Below are positions 17,633-25,412 of a DNA stretch of 64,000 nt, piece by piece. How positions within the stretch are numbered: position 1 is the stretch's first letter; each line of letters opens with the position of its first letter. The notes below the pieces were generated by a model. It was not told the DNA's origin. It did not search any database and was given only the letters and a program-made list of their open reading frames with translations. The stretch is from an uncultured Mycobacterium sp. (GTDB taxonomy: Bacteria; Actinomycetota; Actinomycetes; Mycobacteriales; Mycobacteriaceae): assembly GCA_900078375.1 (NCBI GenBank), contig FLQS01000017.1, positions 36,572 to 100,571 on the forward strand, read 5' to 3'. A program made the translations under genes and the position numbers.

Positions 17633-19825
17633 TCAGCTGTGGGCGAGTGCACGGTCGGCCAGCGCTCCGATGGCGGGAGCCAGGACCCGAGCGTATTCGA
17701 ACGTCAGGTGACTGACGTCCAAATACACCTGGGTATTGCCGACGATCACCGGGCACCGGTCGGTGGTGCAAAACAAGTCGGTGAGATCGGCATAGTGTCC
17801 GCCAGCGGCTTGGGCGACGGCGGCTTCGGCGTCGATACCGGATTGGTTGACCGAGGCCGATTTCTGTAAGACACACGCTCTCGCGTCATCGAGGTGACCG
17901 GACAGGCAGTTCGGCACAGATTTGTGCGAGGCCGGGATCGGTCCGAGCACCAGCACCTGGGCGCCGGCGTCGCGCAGCTGCTGGACGGTGCGACTCAGGC
18001 CATCGAGCCATACGGGGTCATACGAGGTGAAACCTGTCAGTGATTCGTCGGTACCGTAGCTCCGCCACACACTCAATACGACCAGCTTCGGGCGCTCGAG
18101 ACGTAGCCGCTCCAAGATGTTGGCGCGCCATTGCTCACAGTGCTGAAGACGCTCAATCAGGCGCCGGGATCCGGTGGTGAGATGCACGTCTACGAATGGG
18201 CAGCCCTCCTTGGCCAGTGTCTCCAGTCGCCACTGGCGCTGCGTGGCGATCCGCTGGAAGCCGGGAATCCACTGTGCGGCGTGCGAATCGCCGATCAGGG
18301 CCACTGTGGTTGCCGAGGACGTGTCGCCGGTTGCGCATTCCGGTTGCCCCTCTTCGTAAGGCGAGCGCACGCAGCCGTTGAACGCAAAGTTGTTGTGCTC
18401 GGCTTCCAAGGCCGCCAGCGGTGGGTCCAGGTTGGCGGGGACGGCTTTGAGATCGAGGGATGCCGCGACGGCCGCTTGGACCTGGGCGAAGGTTTGTTCA
18501 ACTGCCGCGTCGTACGCGGCAATGTTTGAGCCGGGGGGGACGGGTGCGGCGGTGATGGTCAGCGGCGTAGCGGGGGCGCCGTGCCCGATCGGGATGGGCG
18601 CCGCTCTGAGTAGGGCGAGACCGGCGCAGACTGCGATGGTGGTGGCCAGAGCGCCCAGTCCCAGGCTGCGCCAGGCGGAATTGCGGATGGCTGGGGCGAA
18701 ACGCAGCGGGTTCTCCAGGAACTTCAGGGTCAGCCACGCCAGTCCGCCGGAGAGCAGGACGGCTGCCATCCTGGCGGCCAGTCCCAATGGGTGCCCCAGC
18801 AGTGCTGGTGCGAGCACCAGCACCGGCCAGTGCCAGAGGTACAGGGAGTAGGAGATCCGGCCGATGGCCTGCATCGGTGCCCATCCGAGCAACTGCCCGC
18901 AGCCTGAAGCGGGTGCAGCGCAGCCGGCGCCGATGAGCAGCACCGCGCCGACGGTGGGGAGCAGCGCAGCGGTGCCGGGGAAGGGTGTGGTCGGGACGAA
19001 CCAGAAGCAGGCAAGCAGGATCATCCCCAGCCCGGCCCAGCCAGTGATCGCGGCGAGCCGTGAGGAGAGGCGCTGCCAGTGGATTGCGGTGAGGGCCACG
19101 AGTCCGCCGAGGGCCAACTGCCAGGCCCGGGTCGGCAGCGAGAAAAACGCCATCGCGGGCATCGCGTAGGTGATGAGCAGCGACAGCGCGAACGACACGA
19201 CGGCGACCACCACCAGGACCGCCAGATACGGGCGTTGAGAGGAGGTGGCCTGGGTCCGAGTGCGTCGGCGTAGCAGTCGGATCAGCCACATCGTGCCCAG
19301 GATCAGCGGTGCCCACACCAGGTAGAACTGCTCCTCGACACCCAATGACCAGTAGTGCAGGAACGGCGAGGGCGTCAGAAGGTCGGCGAAGTAGTTGACG
19401 TTGTCGAGAATGAACCAGTAGTTGCCGACATACAGTGCGCTGGCGATGCCGTCGTAAATGACGGTCGGGATGCGCAGCGGGGGTAGCAGCAGCACCGAGG
19501 CAACCATGGTGACGATGCCGACGAAGGCCGACGCCGGAAGTAATCGGCGGGCGCGGGCGCCGTAGAAGTTACGCAGCCGGACGGTGCCGGTCGTGTTGGT
19601 CTCGCGCCACAGCAGGCCGGTGATCAAAAAGCCGGAGATGACGAAGAAGACGTCGACACCGACATATCCGCCGCTAATGCCTGGTACCTCAGCGTGGAAG
19701 AGGACAACCGCCAGGACCGCGACGGCGCGCAACCCCTCGATATCGGGGCGAAATCCCGGACGTGCCGACCGCCGATCCTGCAGTCCTTCGGTAGGGCTCA
19801 CGTTTTCGGTTTTGTGCACGGTCAC
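17633..19825 (-). CDS. Acyltransferase-3 / SGNH fusion O-acyltransferase, copy 2
   Basis: A 730-residue paralog of the proteins encoded at 14151 and 19877, with the same layout: an N-terminal acyltransferase-3 domain (RPDIEGLRAVAVLAVVLFHA, FFVISGFLITGLLWRE, multiple helices) and a C-terminal SGNH-like domain. The SGNH nucleophile block is VALIGDSHAAQW and the dyad is in LDVSHLTFEYARVL. It starts at a GTG at 19825. It is more similar to copy 3 than to copy 1 over the membrane domain. It is expected to O-acylate a carbohydrate at the membrane; acyl chain and position are unknown. Confidence 0.88.
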   Translation of the reverse strand: MTVHKTENVSPTEGLQDRRSARPGFRPDIEGLRAVAVLAVVLFHAEVPGISGGYVGVDVFFVISGFLITGLLWRETNTTGTVRLRNFYGARARRLLPASAFVGIVTMVASVLLLPPLRIPTVIYDGIASALYVGNYWFILDNVNYFADLLTPSPFLHYWSLGVEEQFYLVWAPLILGTMWLIRLLRRRTRTQATSSQRPYLAVLVVVAVVSFALSLLITYAMPAMAFFSLPTRAWQLALGGLVALTAIHWQRLSSRLAAITGWAGLGMILLACFWFVPTTPFPGTAALLPTVGAVLLIGAGCAAPASGCGQLLGWAPMQAIGRISYSLYLWHWPVLVLAPALLGHPLGLAARMAAVLLSGGLAWLTLKFLENPLRFAPAIRNSAWRSLGLGALATTIAVCAGLALLRAAPIPIGHGAPATPLTITAAPVPPGSNIAAYDAAVEQTFAQVQAAVAASLDLKAVPANLDPPLAALEAEHNNFAFNGCVRSPYEEGQPECATGDTSSATTVALIGDSHAAQWIPGFQRIATQRQWRLETLAKEGCPFVDVHLTTGSRRLIERLQHCEQWRANILERLRLERPKLVVLSVWRSYGTDESLTGFTSYDPVWLDGLSRTVQQLRDAGAQVLVLGPIPASHKSVPNCLSGHLDDARACVLQKSASVNQSGIDAEAAVAQAAGGHYADLTDLFCTTDRCPVIVGNTQVYLDVSHLTFEYARVLAPAIGALADRALAHS

Positions 19826-19876
19826 CTAACTCGCTACGAGGGGTTTCAGGAGGGCTTTGGCGTGAGTGTCGACATC

Positions 19877-22084
19877 TCACTCATGCGCGAGTTCGCGATC
19901 GGCCAGCGCCGCGAATGCGGGCGCCAGCAGTCGGGCGTACTCGAACGTGATGTGACTCCAGTCCAGGTAGACCAACGTGTTGCCGACGATCACCGGGCAA
20001 CGATCGGCTGCGCAGAACAGATCGGTGAGGTCCGCATAGTGCCCACCACCCGCTGCCGTGGCTGCGGCCTCAGCTTTGATCCCCGCCTGGTTCACCGCCG
20101 CGGATCTTGTTGGCGCGCAAGCGATCGGGTCGTTGAGGTGCGCGGCCAGGCAGCTCGGTACCACCGATTGCGGATCCGCGACCGGCCCGAGTACCAACAC
20201 CTTGGCGCCGGTGTCGCGCAGCTGCTGGACGAGCCGGGTCAGGGCATCGAGCCAGGCTGGGTCGTAGGCACTGAAACCGGGCTGCCAGTTGCGTGCGCTG
20301 CCGGCGCCGTACTGCCGCCAGATGCTGACCACCACCAGTTGCGGGCGCTCGGTGCGGGCCTTGTCGAGAACCGCCGCTCGCCACTCTTCGCAGTGTTGGA
20401 GCATTTCCGCCAGGCGCTGGAACCGGTTGTTGATCGGCACGTCGATCGACGGGCACCCGGCCTTACCCCAGGTGTCGATCCGCCAGTGGCGCTGGGTGCC
20501 CAGCTCCTGGAATCCCGGAACCAGCATCGCCGCGTGCGAGTCGCCGATCAGCGCCACCCTGGTTGGCGACGAGGTGTCGCCGAACGCGCAATCCGGCTGT
20601 CCGGCTTCAAAGAAATTGCGGATGCAGCCGTTGAAGCCCATGTCATTTTTCTCAGCCGGGCCGGCGACGAGTGAGGGAGTCAGGTTGGTGGGGACGGCCT
20701 TCAGCTCGAGCGATTGTGCGAGCGCGGCCTGCACCTGGGCGAACGTGCTTTGGACCGCGGCGTCATAGGCGGCCTTGGGGGAGCCGGGCGGTAGCGGCGG
20801 AGCGGTGATGGTCACCGGGGTGGCCGCGGTTCCGTGCCCAACCGCCGCCGGGGCGGTGAACACCAGTGCTATACCGACACCGACAGCCAACAGGGTGGCA
20901 ACGGCACCCAGCCCGAGACTGCGCCAGGCCGAGGCGCGGATCTTGGGGGCGAAGCGCAGCGGGTTTTCCAGGAAGCGCAACGTCAGCCATGCCAGTCCGG
21001 CAGACAGCAGGGCCGCGAGAATCCGTGCGATAAGCCCAAGGGGGTGGCCGAGCAGGGCCGGCCCGAGGATCAGAATCGGCCAGTGCCATAGGTACCACGA
21101 GTAGGAGATCCGGCCGATGGCCTGCAGGGGTGACTGGCTCAGCAGCAGGCCGGCGCCCTGGGTGGGGGCGGCGCAGCCGGCGCCGATCACCAGCACCGCA
21201 CCCACGGTGGGCAGCAATGCGGCGACACCCGGATAGATGGTGGTCGCCGTCAACCAGGTGCAGGCCAGCACGATCATGGACAATCCGACCCAGCCGATGA
21301 TCGTGGCGAGCCGTGCCGAAAGGCGTTGCCAATGGATCGCGGTCAGCGCGACCAGTCCGCCCAGGGCCAACTGCCAGGCGCGGGTCGGTAGCGAGAAGAA
21401 CGCCACCGCGGGCATCACGTAGGTGACCATCAGTGACAGTGCGAACGAGAAGACGGCGACCAACGTCAGGACGATCAGGTAGGGCCGTTGTGAGGCGGTC
21501 GCCTGCGCGCGGCTGCGTCGGCCCACCAGCCGGATGAGCCACATCGTGCCGAGAATCAGCGGGGCCCACACCAGGTAGAACTGCTCCTCGACGCCCAACG
21601 ACCAGTAGTGCAGGAACGGCGACGGCGGCATGTGGCTGGCGATGTTGAAGTAGCTGACGTCTTGGAGGACGAACCAGTAGTTGCTGACGTACAACGCGCT
21701 GGCGATGCCGTCGATGATCGGGGCGACCGCGCCGCCCGGGGGCAGCAACAGCACGCACGCGATCATCGTGACGATGCCGACGAAGGCCGACGCAGGGAGG
21801 AGCCGGCGGGCGCGGGCGCCATAGAAACTGCGCAGCCGAACGGTGCCGGAACTGTTGACCTCACGCCACAGCAGGCCGGTGATCAAAAAGCCGGAGATGA
21901 CGAAGAAGACGTCGACGCCGACATACCCGCCGCCGATGCCGGGGACTTCAGCGTGGAACAGCACGACAGCCAGCACCGCGATGGCGCGCAAGCCTTCGAT
22001 GTCCGGGCGAAATCCCGGCTTTGCCGAGCGCCGATCCTGCAGCCTTTCGAGAGGACTCAAACTATCGGCCTGCTGCACCGTCAC
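19877..22084 (-). CDS. Acyltransferase-3 / SGNH fusion O-acyltransferase, copy 3
   Basis: A 735-residue member of the triplet. The acyltransferase-3 motif (RPDIEGLRAIAVLAVVLFHA) and VSGFLITG-type helix are intact, and the SGNH-like domain has VALIGDSHAAMLVPGF and LDWSHITFEYARLL. A GTG start at 22084 gives an N-terminus (MTVQQADSLSP) matching copy 2 (MTVHKTENVSP). The gap to copy 2 is only 51 bp, so the two are probably co-transcribed and arose by tandem duplication. Confidence 0.88.
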   Translation of the reverse strand: MTVQQADSLSPLERLQDRRSAKPGFRPDIEGLRAIAVLAVVLFHAEVPGIGGGYVGVDVFFVISGFLITGLLWREVNSSGTVRLRSFYGARARRLLPASAFVGIVTMIACVLLLPPGGAVAPIIDGIASALYVSNYWFVLQDVSYFNIASHMPPSPFLHYWSLGVEEQFYLVWAPLILGTMWLIRLVGRRSRAQATASQRPYLIVLTLVAVFSFALSLMVTYVMPAVAFFSLPTRAWQLALGGLVALTAIHWQRLSARLATIIGWVGLSMIVLACTWLTATTIYPGVAALLPTVGAVLVIGAGCAAPTQGAGLLLSQSPLQAIGRISYSWYLWHWPILILGPALLGHPLGLIARILAALLSAGLAWLTLRFLENPLRFAPKIRASAWRSLGLGAVATLLAVGVGIALVFTAPAAVGHGTAATPVTITAPPLPPGSPKAAYDAAVQSTFAQVQAALAQSLELKAVPTNLTPSLVAGPAEKNDMGFNGCIRNFFEAGQPDCAFGDTSSPTRVALIGDSHAAMLVPGFQELGTQRHWRIDTWGKAGCPSIDVPINNRFQRLAEMLQHCEEWRAAVLDKARTERPQLVVVSIWRQYGAGSARNWQPGFSAYDPAWLDALTRLVQQLRDTGAKVLVLGPVADPQSVVPSCLAAHLNDPIACAPTRSAAVNQAGIKAEAAATAAGGGHYADLTDLFCAADRCPVIVGNTLVYLDWSHITFEYARLLAPAFAALADRELAHE

Positions 22085-22225
22085 CTACTCAGCACTCGTG
22101 TATCCGGGATACCTGTTTCGAATCGAGGAACCTACACCGTTAGCGCTGTCGGCAGTGTCAATTTCGAGTGGATGTGACGGCCTCGGTGTGCATCGCGCTC
22201 GTGGACGCGGGGAACGCGGGGGAAT

Positions 22226-22726
22226 CTAGGCGTGCTCGGCGATCCACGTGGTCGTGAAGCGAAGCACCGACGGGATGCTCTGGGTCAAACCGGCGCCGAT
22301 GGTCTTCTCCAGCGCACCACCCACGAACGGGATTTTCACCTGAACGGTCAGGGCTGCGCGCAGCTGCGAACCGTTGGCCGTCGGAGCCAACAGATTCGTT
22401 GCCTCACTCGATCCCAGCTCGCCGACGGCGACGGTGGCCTTCCCGTGTACGTGGCCGTCGTCAGCGGGCGGCCGCCACGCCTCCCGGTACAGAAGTTTCA
22501 GGTCCCCGGGAATCAGCTTGGCAACCGCCCCGGGCAGCAACTGACGGCCGAGGTACTGGGTGAGCTGAACGGCCACTGTTCCGTCGGTCTCCACGACCAG
22601 CGAATCCAAGCTGGCCGAAACGTCGCCGGCCAGCCGATCCAACCAGTAGTCTTCGCGGCCGAACGCTGCATGAATTTGGTCAACGTTGGCGACTGATTCG
22701 GCCAAGATGTCGAATGAACGCGCCAT
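22226..22726 (-). CDS. DUF2505 (SRPBCC-like) family protein
   Basis: A 166-residue protein that matches the actinobacterial DUF2505 family in its MARSFDILAES start, the ADDGHVHGKATVAV strand and the C-terminal helix (KTIGAGLTQSIPSVLRFTTTWI). The SRPBCC-like fold suggests a cavity that binds a hydrophobic ligand; no catalytic residues are known. It starts at the ATG at 22726 and is divergent from the methyltransferase gene at 22828. A role in this pathway is not established, and it may be a resident chromosomal gene. Confidence 0.7.
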   Translation of the reverse strand: MARSFDILAESVANVDQIHAAFGREDYWLDRLAGDVSASLDSLVVETDGTVAVQLTQYLGRQLLPGAVAKLIPGDLKLLYREAWRPPADDGHVHGKATVAVGELGSSEATNLLAPTANGSQLRAALTVQVKIPFVGGALEKTIGAGLTQSIPSVLRFTTTWIAEHA

Positions 22727-22827
22727 AGCAGACCATTCTTACCAAACCTGAGCTGTTTGACCGCAACGGCTCGGAACTTTGCGCAGTGCCCTTGTCAGAC
22801 AGCGGTGTCAATGGAGAGGATCGTGCC

Positions 22828-23580
22828 GTGAACATCAACAACGGCCTGGTGATGTTGGCGGACGCCTTGCCCGGGGTCAACCGGATCCGAGCCGTGCAAC
22901 AGGCACTTGCTGCACGACCCAACCCCGTCTACCTGGAAATCGGGGTATCCCGGGGGCAGGCATTCCAGCGGATCAGCGCGGACGTGAAGATCGCCGTCGA
23001 CCCGGCGTTCAAGATCCCGCAGCGCTCACGCGAGCTTGCCGACGCCAAGGCGCGCGAAACCCACTACTTCGAAACGACGAGCGACGCTTTCTTCGAGACC
23101 GAGGCCGCCTTCCTCGAGCAACACCCGATCGACGTCGCGCTCATCGACGGGCTGCACACCTACGAGCAGGTGGTGCGCGACGTCGAGTACACCGTGCGCT
23201 ACCTGCGGGACGACGGTGTGATCTTCCTGCACGACTGCAACCCGCCGTTCGAATTGGCCGGCCGCCGCGCAGAGTCCTGGGACGAATTCATGGCATCGCA
23301 AAAAGGCCGGCCATTGGCGATCGGAATTTGGAACGGGGATGTCTGGAAGGCCATCGTTCACCTGCGCAGCACTCGTGACGACCTGGTGATCGGCGTGCTG
23401 AAGTGCGATCAGGGCGTCGGGTTCGTGCGAAAAGGAAAGCCGGAGTCGACCCTGTCCTACACCCCGGAGCAGATCGCCGCGCTCACCTACGCGGACCTCA
23501 AGGCTGATCGCAAGCGCTTGCTGAACTTGCGGCCACCCCGCTACGTCGAGCAATTCCTCCGCGACAGCGTCGCAAACTAG
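22828..23580 (+). CDS. Class I SAM-dependent methyltransferase (Methyltransf_24-like)
   Basis: A 250-residue class I methyltransferase. It has the SAM site VYLEIGVSRGQAFQRI (about 35-50), an acidic loop IAVDPAF, the LIDGLHTYEQVVRDVEYTVRYL block (about 105-126) and FLHDCNPP (about 138), a pattern typical of small-molecule and sugar O-methyltransferases. A GTG start at 22828 is chosen because GGAGAGGA lies 7 bp upstream; the open frame further upstream has no such signal. It is followed after 66 bp by a glycosyltransferase gene, so a joint role in adding and methylating one sugar is plausible. Confidence 0.8.
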   Translation: MNINNGLVMLADALPGVNRIRAVQQALAARPNPVYLEIGVSRGQAFQRISADVKIAVDPAFKIPQRSRELADAKARETHYFETTSDAFFETEAAFLEQHPIDVALIDGLHTYEQVVRDVEYTVRYLRDDGVIFLHDCNPPFELAGRRAESWDEFMASQKGRPLAIGIWNGDVWKAIVHLRSTRDDLVIGVLKCDQGVGFVRKGKPESTLSYTPEQIAALTYADLKADRKRLLNLRPPRYVEQFLRDSVAN

Positions 23581-23646
23581 TTCCGGGCGGGCTGCCCGCT
23601 GTCAGTCACCGAACCCGCACGGGAAGCGAAGGGTCGAACACCCGCG

Positions 23647-24903
23647 ATGAAATTTGTGCTGGCAACCTGGGGCAGTCGCGGCGATATCGAACCCACCCTC
23701 GCAGTCGGTCGCGAGTTGGTCCGTCGCGGGCACGACGTGCGCATGGCTGTGCCGCCCGACCTGGTGGCTTTCACCGAGGCGGCGGGCCCCGAGGCGGTCG
23801 CGTTCGGGCCCGAATCCAAATCGATCCTCGACGCGCATCGTGACTTCTGGACCTGCTTCTTCCGCAACCCCTGGAAATTGCGGGACATGCTCAGGTCGCG
23901 CGTCGAGATCGCCGGACCGCTCCTTCGGGGATGGCAGGACATGAGCACAACGCTGATGTCGATGGCCGACGGGGCGGACCTGATCTTCACCGGCATCAAC
24001 TTCGAAGATGCCGCCGCCAATGTCGCGGAGCACTACGGCATCCCGATGGCCACGCTGCACTACTTTCCGCTGCGGCCCAACGGCCAGGTGCTGCCGTTTC
24101 TGCCTCCCCGATTGGGTCGCGCGGCCGTGGCCGCGTTCTGGTGGGTGTCCTGGCGCGGGACGAAGAAAGTCGAGGATGCCCAGCGCGGCAACCTGGGCTT
24201 AGGGCAGTCGAAGGGTTCGGCGCCGCGGCGGATCACCGAGCGCGGATCGCTCGAGATCCAGGCCTACGACGAGGCGTGCTTTCCCGGGCTGGCGGACGAA
24301 TGGGCGCAATCAGCGCAGCAGCGGCCCTTCGTCGGCACACTGACGCTGGAGCTGGCGACCGCGGACGACGACGAGGTCGCGGACTGGATCGCGGCGGGAA
24401 CACCGCCGATCTTCTTCGGGTTCGGCAGCATCCCCGTCGAATCCCCGCGCGACACCATCGCGATGATCGCGGCTGCCTGCTCCCGCCTGGGCGAGCGCGC
24501 ACTCATCGGCGCGGCCGGCACCGATTTCAGCAACGGCCCGCAGTTCGACCACGTCAAAGTCGTCGGCACGTTGAACTATGCGACGGTCTTTCCCGCCTGC
24601 CGCGCCGTCGTTCACCACGGTGGTTCGAGCACCACACCGATCGTCATGCGGGCCGGAGTTCCGCAGCTGATCCTGTACTGGGACATGGTGCACGCGATCT
24701 ATGGGGCGGCCGTCAAGCGACTGAAGGTGGGCACCGCGCGGCGGTTCTCCACCGCGACCGAGGACTCGCTGGTGGCTGACCTGCGCACCATCCTGGCGCC
24801 GGACTACATCGCCAGGGCCAAGGCGCTGGCCACCCGGATCACCGAACCCGCGCAGAGCGCCTCAGCCGCCGCCGATCTGCTGGAGAAGTTCGCCCGCCGC
24901 TAG
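23647..24903 (+). CDS. GPL-type glycosyltransferase (GT1 / UGT-like), copy 4
   Basis: A 418-residue GT-B glycosyltransferase with N-terminus MKFVLATWGSRGDIEPTLAVG and FFGFGSIPVESPRDT (about 258). Its donor loop departs from the other three copies: VVHHGGSSTTPIVMRAG replaces HHGGAGTTAAxLRAG, and YWDMVHAIYG replaces PDQPFFG. Donor or acceptor choice therefore probably differs. It closes the rightward tailoring block and is followed by a hairpin terminator before the mbtH promoter region. Confidence 0.9.
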   Translation: MKFVLATWGSRGDIEPTLAVGRELVRRGHDVRMAVPPDLVAFTEAAGPEAVAFGPESKSILDAHRDFWTCFFRNPWKLRDMLRSRVEIAGPLLRGWQDMSTTLMSMADGADLIFTGINFEDAAANVAEHYGIPMATLHYFPLRPNGQVLPFLPPRLGRAAVAAFWWVSWRGTKKVEDAQRGNLGLGQSKGSAPRRITERGSLEIQAYDEACFPGLADEWAQSAQQRPFVGTLTLELATADDDEVADWIAAGTPPIFFGFGSIPVESPRDTIAMIAAACSRLGERALIGAAGTDFSNGPQFDHVKVVGTLNYATVFPACRAVVHHGGSSTTPIVMRAGVPQLILYWDMVHAIYGAAVKRLKVGTARRFSTATEDSLVADLRTILAPDYIARAKALATRITEPAQSASAAADLLEKFARR

Positions 24904-24929
24904 CCCGTGGAGGACCTCCGTCACTAACG

Positions 24930-24950
24930 GCCGTCGTCTTTTCCGACGGC
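24930..24950 (+). terminator. Hairpin terminator after glycosyltransferase copy 4
   Basis: A 7-bp perfect stem (GCCGTCG / CGACGGC) with the loop TCTTTTC begins 26 bp after the glycosyltransferase stop codon. No T tract follows. Confidence 0.5.
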
Positions 24951-25117
24951 TGAAACGTCGCCGCAGCTAACCGTCGCGAAGTTGACGTCGGCGCAAGATA
25001 TGAGAGAAACCTCAGGTCACTTCTATCGATAGAGGATCGCCGGGCACATCGGGACAAATTGGGTGATGGGGGTCACACTCAACTCCGTGACATGGGTCAT
25101 ACCCGGGAAGTATGGTC

Positions 25118-25131
25118 TAGAACTTGTTCTA
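25118..25131. promoter_or_regulatory. KstR-type palindromic operator upstream of mbtH
   Basis: The 14-bp perfect palindrome TAGAACTTGTTCTA fits the published KstR consensus TnnAACnnGTTnnA at every fixed position. It ends 29 bp before the mbtH start, a position suited to a repressor blocking the mbtH-NRPS promoter. KstR is a TetR-family repressor of sterol and lipid catabolism in mycobacteria. Which regulator binds here is inference, since other TetR proteins use similar palindromes. Confidence 0.5.
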
Positions 25132-25160
25132 CCCAATCGACTTCACGGTCTGGAGACGCG

Positions 25161-25388
25161 GTGGCCATCAATCCGTTCGACGATGACGAGGGCAGCTTCT
25201 TCGTCTTGGTCAACGACGAGGAACAGCACAGCCTGTGGCCAACATTCGCTGATTTGCCAGCAGGGTGGCGAGTGGCCTTCGGTGAAGCTGATCGCGCCGC
25301 GTGCATGGATTACATCGAGCAGAACTGGACCGACATCCGGCCGAAGAGTCTGCGCGAAAGATTGGCTCTGGGCGGAGCATCTGGATAA
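25161..25388 (+). CDS. MbtH-like NRPS accessory protein
   Basis: A 75-residue MbtH-family protein that stabilises and activates NRPS adenylation domains. The full family signature is present: [10 protein letters not shown], then the LPAGW block, and [11 protein letters not shown] near the C-terminus. The GTG at 25161 is chosen because it begins the conserved [12 protein letters not shown] segment; the longer frame upstream runs through the putative operator. Only 24 bp separate it from the NRPS1 start, so the two form one operon and it presumably serves the A domains of NRPS1 and NRPS2. Confidence 0.95.
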   Translation: MAINPFDDDEGSFFVLVNDEEQHSLWPTFADLPAGWRVAFGEADRAACMDYIEQNWTDIRPKSLRERLALGGASG

Positions 25389-25412
25389 GTGGATCTGAAG
25401 TCGGGAGATCCG

